Source: Eulemur rufifrons
Taxonomy: Eukaryota; Chordata; Mammalia; Primates; Lemuridae
NCBI RefSeq assembly: GCF_041146395.1
Contig: NW_027182892.1
Coordinates: 613,001 to 677,000, forward strand
Length of the DNA: 64,000 bases
Direction of reading: 5' to 3'
Numbering within the stretch: position 1 is the stretch's first letter; the number at the start of each line of letters is the position of its first letter. The notes below the pieces were generated by a model. The model was not told the origin of the DNA. It saw only the letters and a list, made by a program, of their open reading frames with translations, and ran no database searches. The translations under genes and the position numbers were made by a program. Positions 38,438-49,961 of this stretch are shown here, piece by piece.

Positions 38438-40629
38438 CTCCAGCTACTAATTATAATGCTAACTTGCAAAATTTCCCTGCATTTTAAAACAATGGAAAAA
38501 TGGTGGTGGGATCATACTTAGAAGAATGGCTTCTTGTCTGTCTCCCCTAACAAAAATAGGCAACACCAAGTCAGCTACTCCTCAGCATAGTTATGTCCGT
38601 CGCAGCCTTCTTGGGTTTCAGGAGGGACATACAAACGTTATCAAAATTATGGTGAAACGCTGAAAACCTGCAAATAATTTTCAACGTACTGGTTAATTTG
38701 AAAACTCTCCAGCATAATTCTTGGAACAAGCTAGGTACCTGTGCCCACGCATAGAGGAGTATATACAAACATGGTGGAATCCCAGCTGATGAAGCAAAGG
38801 ATTCTTAAAGGAATGAGATGACCATGCGGATCCTGTTTAATTCTCTGAAACAGAATCCGCACTTTTCACCTGCCAAACACATGCCCACTACTCTTCTCTG
38901 GGGATAATAAAAACAAACCAGCGTTCTGACAGAGGGCCTGAACACCCATCCGGACCGACCCCACAAAACAAAAAAGTACCCTCCAGCTACTAATTATAAT
39001 GCCAATTTGCAAAATTTCCCTGCATTTTTAAACAATGGAGAAATGATGGTGGGATGATACTTAGAAGAATGGCTTCTTGTCAGTCTCCACTGACAAAAAT
39101 AGGCAACACCAAGTCAGCTACGCCTCAGCATAGTTATGTCCGTAGCAGCCATATTTGGTTTCAGTAGGCACATACACACGTTATCACAATTATGGTGAAA
39201 CGCTGAAAACCTGCAAAGGATTGTCAACATACTGGTTAATTGAAAAGCTCTAAGGCATACTTCTTGGAACTAGCCAGTTTCCTGTGCCCACGCATAGACA
39301 AGTATATAGAACCATGGTGGATTCCCAGCTCATGAAGCAAAGGATACTTAAAGGAACGGGATTACCATGCGGATCCTGCTTAATTCTCTGAAACAGATCC
39401 GCCCTTTTCACCTGCTAAACACATGCCCACTTCTCCTCTCTGGGGATAATGAAAACTACCCAGCGAACTGACAGAGGGCCTGACCCCCCCCCATCGACAT
39501 GGACCACACACACAAAAAAAAAACCGTATCCTCCAGCTACTAATTATAATGCTAACTTGCAAAATTTCCCTGCATTTTAAAACAATGGAAAAATGGTGGT
39601 GGGATGATACTTAGAAGAATGGCTTCTTGTCAGTCTCCACTAAAAAAAATAGGCAACACCAAGTCAGCTACTCCTCAGCATAGCTATGTCCATCGCAGCC
39701 TTCTTGGGCTTCAGGAGGCACAAACAAAGGTTCTCACAATTATGGTGAAACGCTGAACACCTGCAAATAATTTTCAACGTACTGGTTAATTGAAAAGCTC
39801 TGCGGCATACTTCTTGGAACAAGGCAGTTACCTGTTCCCACGCAAAGAGGAGTATATAGAACCATGGTGGATTTCCAGCTGATGAAGTAAAGGATTATTA
39901 AAGGAACGGGATGACCATGGGGATCATCGTTAATTCTCTGAAACAGAATCCGCCCTTTTCACCTTCCAAACACATGCCCACTTCTCCTCTCTGGGGATAA
40001 TAAAAACTAACCAGCGAACTGACAGATGCCCTGACCCCCCCCCATCCACATCGACCACACACAAAAAAAAAAACCATACCCTCCAGCTACTAATTATAAC
40101 GCTAACTTGCAAAATTTCCCTGCATTTTAAAACAATGGAATAATGGTGGTTGGATGATAATTAGAAGAATGGATTCTTGTCAGTCTCCACTAACAAAAAT
40201 AGGCAACACCAAGTCAGCTACTCCTCAGCATAGTTATGTCCGTCGCAGCCTTCTTGGGTTTCAGGAGGCACAACCAAACGTTATCACAATTATGGTGAAT
40301 CGCTGAACACCTGCAAATAATTTTCAACGTATTGGTTAATTGAAAAGCTCTGCGGCATACTTCTTGGAACAAGCCAGTTACCTGTTCCCACGCAAAGAGG
40401 AGTATATAGAACCATGGTGGATTTCCAGCTGATGAAGTAAAGGATTATTAAAGGAACGGGATGACCATGGGGATCATCGTTAATTCTCTGAAACAGAATC
40501 CGCCCTTTTCACCTGCCAAACACATGCCCACTTCTCCTCTCTGGTGACAATAAAAACTAACCAGCGAACAGACAGAGGGCCTGACCCCCCCCATCCACCT
40601 CGACCACACACACACAAAAAAACGGTACC
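38438..40629. repeat. Higher-order unit 16: beta, gamma/alpha chimera, two alpha
   Basis: Beta lies at 38438-38980, a gamma/alpha chimera at 38981-39530, and alpha at 39531-40080 and 40081-40629. The alpha linker after the chimera reads catcgacatggacc, a form also seen before 42831, 53258 and 55457. The monomer at 40081 carries acaaccaaacg and cgtattggtt, which recur at 49413. Confidence 0.83.
38981..39530. repeat. Gamma-to-alpha chimeric monomer, junction at the hairpin
   Basis: The gamma body and gamma-type right arm (aaacagatccgc) run to about 39402. Alpha begins immediately with ccttttcacctgc. The switch lies within about 39396-39403, at the foot of the hairpin. Confidence 0.84.
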
Positions 40630-43600
40630 CTCCAGCTACTAATTATAATGCTAACTTGCAAAATTTCCCTGCATTTTAAAACAATGGAAAAATGGTAGTG
40701 GGATCATACTTAGAAGAATGGCTTCTTGTCTGTCTCCACTAACAAAAATAGGCAACACCAAGTCAGCTACTCCTCAGCATAGTTATGTCCGTCGCAGCCT
40801 TCTTGGGTTTCAGGAGGGACATACAAACGTTATCAAAATTATGGAGAAACGCTGAAAACCTGCAAATAATTTTCAACGTACTGGTTAATTTGAAAACTCT
40901 CCAGCATAATTCTTGGAACAATCTAGGTACCTGTGCCCACGTATAGAGGAGTATATAGAAACATGGTGGAATCCCATCTGATGAAGCAAAGGATTCTTAA
41001 AGGAATGAGATGACCATGCGGATCCTGTTTAATTCTCTGAAACAGAATCCGCACTTTTCACCTGCCAAACACATGCCCACTACTCTTCTCTGGGGATAAT
41101 AAAAACAAACCAGCGATCTGACAGAGGGCCTGAACACCCATCCTGACCGACCCCACAAAACAAAAAAGTACCCTCCAGCTACTAATTATAATGCCAATTT
41201 GCAAAATTTCCCTGCATTTTTAAACAATGGAGAAATGATGGTGGGATGATACTTAGAAGAATGGCTCCTTGTCAGTCTCCACTGACAAAAATAGGCAACA
41301 CCAAGTCAGCTACGCCTCAGCATAGTTATGTCCGTAGCAGCCATATTTGGTTTCAGTAGGCACATACACACGTTATCACAATTATGGTGAAACGCTGAAA
41401 ACCTGCAAAGGATTGTCAACATACTGGTTAATTGAAAAGCTCTGAGGCGTACTTCTTGGAACTAGCCAGTTTCCTGTGCCCACGCATAGACAAGTATATA
41501 GAACCATGGTGGATTCCCAGCTCATGAAGCAAAGGATTCTTAAAGGAACGGGATTACCATGCGGATCCTGTTTAATTCTCTGAAACAGATCCGCAGTTTT
41601 CACCTGCCATACTAATACCCACTTCTCCTCTCTGGGGATAATAAAAACCAACCGGGGAAATGACAGAGGGCCTGACCAACACATCCACACCGACCCCACA
41701 GGAAAAAAAAAAAAAAAAAAACACCGTAGCCTCCAGCTACTAATTATAATGCTAACTTGCAAAATTTTCCTGCATTTTTAAACAATGGAAAAATGATGGT
41801 GAGATGATACTTACAAGAATGGATTCTTGTCAGTCTCCACTAACAAAAATAGGCAACACCAAGTCAGCTACGCCTCAGCATAGTTATGTCCGTCGCAGCC
41901 TTCTTGGGTTTCAGGAGGCACAAACAAACGTTATCACAATTATGGCGAAACGCTGAACACCTGCAAATAATTTTCAACGTACTGGTTAATTGAAAATCTC
42001 TGCGGCATACTTCTTGGAACAAGCCAGTTACCTGTTCCCACGCAAAGAGGAGTATAGAGAACCATGGTGGATTTCCAGCTGATGAAGTAAAGGATTATTA
42101 AAGGAAAGGGATGACCATGGGGATCATCGTTAATTCTCTGAAACAGAATCCGCCCTTTTCACCTGCCAAACACATGCCCACTTCTCCTCTCTGGGGATAA
42201 TAAAAACTAACCAGCGAACTGACAGAGGGCCTGACCCCCCAGCAATCCACATCGACCGCACACAAAAAAAAAAACCGTACCCTCCAGCTACTAATTATAA
42301 TGCCCACTTGCAAAATTTCCCTGCATTTTAAAACAATGGAAAAATGGTGGTGGGATGATACTTAGAAGAATGGCTTCTTGTCAGTCTCCACTAACAAAAT
42401 AGGCAGCACCAAGTCAGCTACTCCTCAGCATAGTTATGTCTGTCGCAGCCTTCTCGGGTTTAGGAGGCACAAACAAAGGTTCTCACAATTATGGTGAAAC
42501 GCTGAACACCTGCAAATAATTTTCAATGTAGTGGTTAATTGAAAAGCTCTGCGGCATACTTCTTGGAACAAGGCAGTTTCCTGTTCCCACGCAAAGAGGA
42601 GTATATAGAACCATGGTGGATTTCCAGCTGATGAAGTAAACGATTATTAAAGGATCGGGATGACCATGGGGATCATCCTTAATTCTCTGAAACAGAATCC
42701 GCCCTTTTCACCTGCTAAACACATGCCCACTTCTCCTCTCTGGGGATAATGAAAGCTAACCAGCGAACTGACAGAGGGCCTGACCCCCCCCCATCGACAT
42801 GGATCACACACACAAAAAAAAAACCGTACCCTCCAGCTACTAATTATAATGCCAACTTGCAAAATTTCCCTGCATTTTAAAACAATGGAAAAATGGTGGT
42901 GGGATGATACTTAGAAGAATGGCTTCTTGTCAGTCTCCACTAACAAAAATAGGCAACACCAAGTCAGCTACTCCTCAGCATAGCTATGTCCATCGCAGCC
43001 TTCTTGGGTTTCAGGAGGCACAAACAAAGGTTCTCACAATTATGGTGAAACGCTGAACACCTGCAAATAATTTTCAACGTAGTGGTTAATTGAAAAGCTC
43101 TGCGGCATACTTCTTGGAACAAGGCAGTTACCTGTTCCCACGCAAAGAGGAGTATATAGAACCATGGTGGATTTCCAGCTGATGAAGTAAAGGATTATTA
43201 AAGGAACGGGATGACCATGGGGATCATCGTTAATTCTCTGAAACAGAATCCGCCCTTTTTACCTTCCAAACACATGCCCACTTCTCCTATCTGGGGATAA
43301 TAAAAACTAACCAGCGAACTGACAGAGGGCCTGACCCCCCCCATCCACATCAACCACACACACAAAAAAAAAACCGTACCCTCCAGCTACTAATTATAAT
43401 GCTAACTTGTAAAATTTCCCTGCATTTTAAAACAATGGAATAATGGTGGTGGGATGATAATTAGAAGAATGGATTCTTGTCAGTCTCCACTAACAAAAAT
43501 AGGCAAAACCAAGTCAGCAACGCCTCAGCATAGTTATGTCCGTCGCAGCCTTCTTGGGTTTCAGGAGGCACAAACAAACGTTATCACAATTATGGTGAAT
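40200..43600. repeat. Region duplicated in two pieces at 49.5-51.3 and 52.4-54.0 kb (D6)
   Basis: From about 40200 to 41940 it matches 49530-51270 (offset about 9331). From about 41940 to 43600 it matches 52370-54030 (offset about 10427). The jump equals two monomers, so the right-hand copy contains two extra alpha monomers (starting 51609 and 52158) or the left copy lost them. Confidence 0.78.
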
Positions 43601-44477
43601 CGCTGAACAACTGCAAATAATTTTCAACGTAGTGGTTAATTGAAAAGCTCTGCGGCATACTTCTTGGAACAAGGCAGTTACCTGTTCCCACGCAAAGAGG
43701 AGTATAGAGAACCATGGTGGATTTCCAGCTGATGAAGTAAAGGATTATTAAAGGAACGGGATGACCATGGGGATCATCGTTAATTCTCTGAAACAGAATC
43801 CGCCCTTTTCACCTGCCAAACACATGCCCACTTCTCCTCTCTGGGGATAATAAAAACTAACCAGCGAACTGACAGAGGGCCTGAACGCACCATCCACATC
43901 GACCACACACAAAAGAAAAAACCGTACCTTCAAGCTACTAATTATAATGCTAACTTGCAAAACTTACCTGGATTTTAAAACAATGGAAAAATGGTGGTGG
44001 GATGAGACTTAGAAGAATGGCTTCTTGTCAGTCTCCACTAACAAAAATAGGCAACACCCAGTCAGCTACTCCTCAGCATAGTTATGTCCGTCGCAGCCTT
44101 CTTGGGTTTCAGGAGGCACAAACACACGTTATCACAATTATGGTGAAACGCTGAATACCTGCAAATAATTTTCAACGTAGTGGTTAATTGAAAAGCTCTG
44201 CGGCATACTTCTTGGAACAGGGCATTTACCTGTTCCCACGCAAAGAGGAGTATAGAGAACCATGGTGGATTTCCAGCTGATGAAGTAAAGGATTAGTAAA
44301 GGAACGGGATGACCATGGGGATCATCGTTAATTCTCTGAAACAGAATCCGCCCTTTTCACCTGCCAAACACATGCCCACTTCTCCTCTCTGGGGATAATA
44401 AAAACTAACCAGCGAATTGACAGAGGGCCTGACCCCCCCCATCCACATCGACCACACACACACAAAAAAACCGTACC
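40630..44477. repeat. Higher-order unit 17: beta, gamma, delta, four alpha
   Basis: Beta lies at 40630-41172, gamma at 41173-41730 with 19 A at 41703-41721, and delta at 41731-42281. Alpha monomers start at 42282, 42831, 43381 and 43928. The gamma A tract merges two reading frames into a 126-codon minus-strand frame, the longest in the window, through chance frame agreement. The monomer at 43928 has the unusual start ccttcaagctac and aaacttacctgg. Confidence 0.84.
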
Positions 44478-45951
44478 CTCCAGCTACTAATTATAATGCT
44501 AACTTGCAAAATTTCCCTGCATTTTAAAACAATGGAAAAATGGTGGTGGGATCATACTTAGAAGAATGGCTTCTTGTCTGTCTCCACTAGCAAAAATAGG
44601 CAGCACCAAGTCAGCTACTCCTCAGCATAGTTATGTCCGTCGCAGCCTTCTTGGGTTTCAGGAGGGACTTACAAACGTTATCAAAATTATGGTGAAACGC
44701 TGAAAACCTGCAAATAATTTTCAACGTACTGCTTAATTTGAAAACTCTCCAGCATAATTCTTGGAACAATCTAGGTACCTGTGCCCACGCATAGAGGAGT
44801 ATATAGAAACATGGTGGAATCCCAGCTGATGAAGCAAAGGATTCTTAAAGGAATGAGATGACCATGCGGATCCTGTTTAATTCTCTGAAACAGAATCCGC
44901 ACTTTTCACCTGCCAAACACATGCCCACTACTCTTCTCTGGGGATAATAAAAACAAACCAGCGATCTGACAGAGGGCCTGAACACCCATCCTGACCGACC
45001 CCACAAAACAAAAAAGTACCCTCCAGCTACTAATTATAATGCCAATTTGCAAAATTTCCCTGCATTTTTAAACAATGGAGAAATGATGGTGGGATGATAC
45101 TTAGAAGAATGGCTTCTTGTCAGTCTCCACTGACAAAAATAGGCAACACCAAGTCAGCTACGCCTCAGCATAGTTATGTCCGTAGCAGCCATATTTGGTT
45201 TCAGTAGGCACATACACACGTTATCACAATTATGGTGAAACGCTGAAAACCTGCAAAGGATTGTCAACATACTGGTTAATTGAAAAGCTCTGAGGCGTAC
45301 TTCTTGGAACTAGCCAGTTTCCTGTGCCCACGAATAGACAAGTATATAGAACCATGGTGGATTCCCAGCTCATGAAGCAAAGGATTCTTAAAGGAACGGG
45401 ATTACCATGCGGATCCTGTTTAATTCTCTGAAACAGATCCGCAGTTTTCACCTGCCATACTAATACCCACTTCTCCTCTCTGGGGATAATAAAAACCAAC
45501 AGGGGAACTGACAGAGGGCCTGACCAACACATCCACACCGACCCCACAGGAAAAAAAAAAAAAAAACCGTAGCCTCCAGCTACTAATTATAATGCTAACT
45601 TGCAAAATTTTCCTACATTTTTAAACAATGGAAAAATGATGGTGAGATGCTACTTACAAGAATGGATTCTTGTCAGTCTCCACTAACAAAAATGGGCAAA
45701 ACCAAGTCAGCTACACCTCAGCATAGTTATGTCCGTCGCAGCCTTCTTGGGTTTCAGGAGGCACAAACAAACGTTATCACAATTATGGTGAAACGCTGAA
45801 CACCTGCAAATAATTTTCAACGTACTGGTTAATTGAAAAGCTCTGCGGCATACTTCTTGGAAAAGCCAGTTACCTGTTCCCACGCAAAGAGGAGTATATA
45901 GAACCATGGTGGATTTCCAGCTGATGAAGTAAAGGATTATTAAAGGAACGG
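43760..45951. repeat. Adjacent four-monomer duplication D5, left copy
   Basis: It is repeated at 45952-48143, offset 2192-2193 bp. It is marked by cctgaacgcacc, the ccttcaagctac start, ctagcaaaaatagg, and a gamma lacking cac after the A tract. I noticed about 13 differences plus 1-base length changes in the C and A runs, so it is older than D3. Confidence 0.84.
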
Positions 45952-46670
45952 GATGACCATGGGGATCATCGTTAATTCTCTGAAACAGAATCCGCCCTTT
46001 TCACCTGCCAAACACATGCCCACTTCTCCTCTCTGGGGATAATAAAAACTAACCAGCGAACTGACAGAGGGCCTGAACGCACCGTCCACATCGACCACAC
46101 ACAAAAGAAAAAACCGTACCTTCAAGCTACTAATTATAATGCTAACTTGCAAAACTTACCTGGATTTTAAAACAATGGAAAAATGGTGGTGGGATGAGAC
46201 TTAGAAGAATGGCTTCTTGTCAGTCTCCACTAACAAAAATAGGCAACACCAAGTCAGCTACTCCTCAGCATAGTTATGTCCGTCGCAGCCTTCTTGGGTT
46301 TCAGGAGGCACAAACACACGTTATCACAATTATGGTGAAACGCTGAACACCTGCAAATAATTTTCAACGTAGTGGTTAATTGAAAAGCTCTGCGGCATAC
46401 TTCTTGGAACAAGGCAGTTACCTGTTCCCACGCAAAGAGGAGTATAGAGAACCATGGTGGATTTCCAGCTGATGAAGTAAAGGATTATTAAAGGAACGGG
46501 ATGACCATGGGGATCATCGTTAATTCTCTGAAACAGAATCCGCCCTTTTCACCTGCCAAACACATGCCCACTTCTCCTCTCTGGGGATAATAAAAACTAA
46601 CCAGCGAACTGACAGAGGGCCTGACCCCCCCCCATCCACATCGACCACACACACACAAAAAAACCGTACC
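44478..46670. repeat. Higher-order unit 18: beta, gamma, delta, alpha
   Basis: Beta lies at 44478-45020, gamma at 45021-45573 with 16 A at 45551-45566, delta at 45574-46119 and alpha at 46120-46670. After the A tract the usual cac is missing (A tract then ccgtagcc). The delta has tcctacattttta and gagatgctac. Both features are repeated in the next unit. Confidence 0.86.
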
Positions 46671-48143
46671 CTCCAGCTACTAATTATAATGCTAACTTGC
46701 AAAATTTCCCTGCATTTTAAAACAATGGAAAAATGGTGGTGGGATCATACTTAGAAGAATGGCTTCTTGTCTGTCTCCACTAGCAAAAATAGGCAGCACC
46801 AAGTCAGCTACTCCTCAGCATAGTTATGTCCGTCGCAGCCTTCTTGGGTTTCAGGAGGGACTTACAAACGTTATCAAAATTATGGTGAAACGCTGAAAAC
46901 CTGCAAATAATTTTCAACGTACTGCTTAATTTGAAAACTCTCCAGCATAATTCTTGGAACAATCTAGGTAGCTGTGCCCACGCATAGAGGAGTATATAGA
47001 AACATGGTGGAATCCCAGCTGATGAAACAAAGGATTCTTAAAGGAATGAGATGACCATGCGGATCCTGTTTAATTCTCTGAAACAGAATCCGCACTTTTC
47101 ACCTGCCAAACACATGCCCACTACTCTTCTCTGGGGATAATAAAAACAAACCAGCGATCTGACAGAGGGCCTGAACACCCATCCTGACCGACCCCAGAAA
47201 ACAAAAAAGTACCCTCCAGCTACTAATTATAATGCCAATTTGCAAAATTTCCCTGCATTTTTAAACAATGGAGAAATGATGGTGGGATGATACTTAGAAG
47301 AATGGCTTCTTGTCAGTCTCCACTGACAAAAATAGGCAACACCAAGTCAGCTACGCCTCAGCATAGTTATGTCCGTAGCAGCCATATTTGGTTTCAGTAG
47401 GCACATACACACGTTATCACAATTATGGTGAAACGCTGAAAACCTGCAAAGGATTGTCAACATACTGGTTAATTGAAAAGCTCTGAGGCGTACTTCTTGG
47501 AACTAGCCAGTTTCCTGTGCCCACGCATAGACAAGTATATAGAACCATGGTGGATTCCCAGCTCATGAAGCAAAGGATTCTTAAAGGAACGGGATTACCA
47601 TGCGGATCCTGTTTAATTCTCTGAAACAGATCCGCAGTTTTCACCTGCCATACTAATACCCACTTCTCCTCTCTGGGGATAATAAAAACCAACCGGGGAA
47701 CTGACAGAGGGCCTGACCAACACATCCACACCGACCCCACAGGAAAAAAAAAAAAAAACCGTAGCCTCCAGCTACTAATTATAATGCTAACTTGCAAAAT
47801 TTTCCTACATTTTTAAACAATGGAAAAATGATGGTGAGATGCTACTTACAAGAATGGATTCTTGTCAGTCTCCACTAACAAAAATGGGCAAAACCAAGTC
47901 AACTACACCTCAGCATAGTTATGTCCGTCGCAGCCTTCTTGGGTTTCAGGAGGCACAAACAAACGTTATCACAATTATGGTGAAACGCTGAACACCTGCA
48001 AATAATTTTCAACGTACTGGTTAATTGAAAAGCTCTGCGGCATACTTCTTGGAAAAGCCAGTTACCTGTTCCCACGCAAAGAGGAGTATATAGAACCATG
48101 GTGGATTTCCAGCTGATGAAGTAAAGGATTATTAAAGGAACGG
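45952..48143. repeat. Adjacent four-monomer duplication D5, right copy
   Basis: This is the partner of 43760-45951. It ends near 48150, where the sequence reads ggggaacatcg instead of ggggatcatcg, again close to the hairpin position of the monomer. Confidence 0.84.
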
Positions 48144-49961
48144 GATGACCATGGGGAACATCGTTAATTCTCTGAAACAGAATCCGCCCTTTTCATCTGC
48201 CAAACACATGCCCACTTCTCCTCTCTGGGGATAATAAAAACTAACCAGCGAACTGACAGAGGGCCTGACCACCCCATCCACATCGACCACACACACACAA
48301 AAAAAACCGTACCCTCCAGCTACTAATTATAATGCTAACTTGCAAAATTTCCCTGCATTTTAAAACAATGGAAAAATGGTGGTGGGATGATACTTAGAAG
48401 AATGGCTTCTTGTCAGTCTCCACTAACGAAAATAGGCAACACCAAGTCAGCTACTCCTCAGCATAGCTATGTCCACGCAGCCTTCTCGGGTTTCAGGAGG
48501 CACAAACAAATGTTCTCACAATTATGGTAAAACGCTGAACAACTGCAAATAATATTCAACGTAGTGGTTAATTGAAAAGCTCTGCGGCATACTTCTTGGA
48601 ACAAGCCAGTTACCTGTTCCCACGCAAAGAGGAGTATATAGAACCATGGTGGATTTCCAGCTGATGAAGTAAAGGATTATTAAAGGAATGGGATGACCAT
48701 GGGGATCATCGTTAATTCTCTGAAACCGAATCCGCCCTTTTCAGCTGCCAAACTCATGCCCATTTCTCCTCTCTGGGGATATTAAAAACTAACCAGCGAA
48801 CTGACATAGGGCCTGACACCCCCCATCCACATCGACCACACACACAGAAAAAAACCGTACCCTCCAGCTACTAATTATAATGCTAACTTGCAAAATTTCC
48901 CTGCATTTTAAAACAATGGAAAAATGGTGGTGGGATCATACTTAGAAGAATGGCTTCTTGTCAGTCTCCACTAACAAAAATAGGCAACACCAAGTCAGCT
49001 ACTCCTCAGCATAGTTATGTCCGTCGCAGCCTTCTTGGGTTTCAGGAGGCACAAACAAAGGTTCTCACAATTATGGTGAAACGCTGAACACCTGCAAATA
49101 ATTTTCAACGTACTGGTTAATTGAAAAGCTCTGCGGCATACTTCTTGGAACAAGGCAGTTACCTGTTCCCACGCAAAGAGGAGTATAGAGAACCATGGTG
49201 GATTTCCAGCTGATGAAGTAAAGGATTATTAAAGGAACGGGATGACCATGGGGATCATCGTTGATTCTCTGAAACAGAATCCGCCCTTTTCACCTGCCAA
49301 ACACATGCCCACTTCTCCTCTCTGGGGACAATAAAAACTAACCAGCGAACTTACAGAGGGCCTAACCCCCCCCCATCCACATCGACCAAACACACAAAAA
49401 AAAAACCGTACCCTCCAGCTACTAATTATAATGCTAACTTGCAAAATTTCCCTGCATTTTAAAACAATGGAAAAATGGTGGTGGGATCATACTTAGAAGA
49501 ATGGCTTCTTGTCTGTCTCCACTAAAAAAAATAGGCAACACCAAGTCAGCTACTCCTCAGCATAGTTATGTCCGTCGCAGCCTTCTTGGGTTTCAGGAGG
49601 CACAACCAAACGTTATCACAATTATGGTGAATCGCTGAACACCTGCAAATAATTTTCAACGTATTGGTTAATTGAAAAGCTCTGCGGCATACTTCTTGGA
49701 ACAAGCCAGTTACCTGTTCCCACGCAAAGAGGAGTATATAGAACCATGGTGGATTTCCAGCTGATGAAGTAAAGAATTATTAAAGGAACGGGAGGACCAT
49801 GGGGATCATCGTTAATTCTCTGAAACAGAATCCGCCCTTTTCACCTGCCAAACACATGCCCACTTCTCCTCTCTGGGGACAATAAAAACTAACCAGCGAA
49901 CAGACAGAGGGCCTGACCCCCCCCATCCACATCGACCACACACACACAAAAAAACCGTACC
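46671..49961. repeat. Higher-order unit 19: beta, gamma, delta, three alpha
   Basis: Beta lies at 46671-47213, gamma at 47214-47765 with 15 A at 47744-47758, and delta at 47766-48313. Alpha monomers start at 48314, 48862 and 49413. Up to about 48143 it is the adjacent copy of unit 18. From 48314 it carries actaacgaaaatagg and tgtccacgcagcc, which recur at 57653 and 61496. Confidence 0.85.
48140..49240. repeat. Two-monomer block repeated at 61.3-62.4 kb (D7), copy 1
   Basis: It is marked by ggggaacatcg, actaacgaaaatagg, tgtccacgcagcc, ggggatattaaaa and cacacacagaaaaaa. It matches 61322-62422 at offset 13182. The first of the two monomers has a further copy at 57653. Confidence 0.8.
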
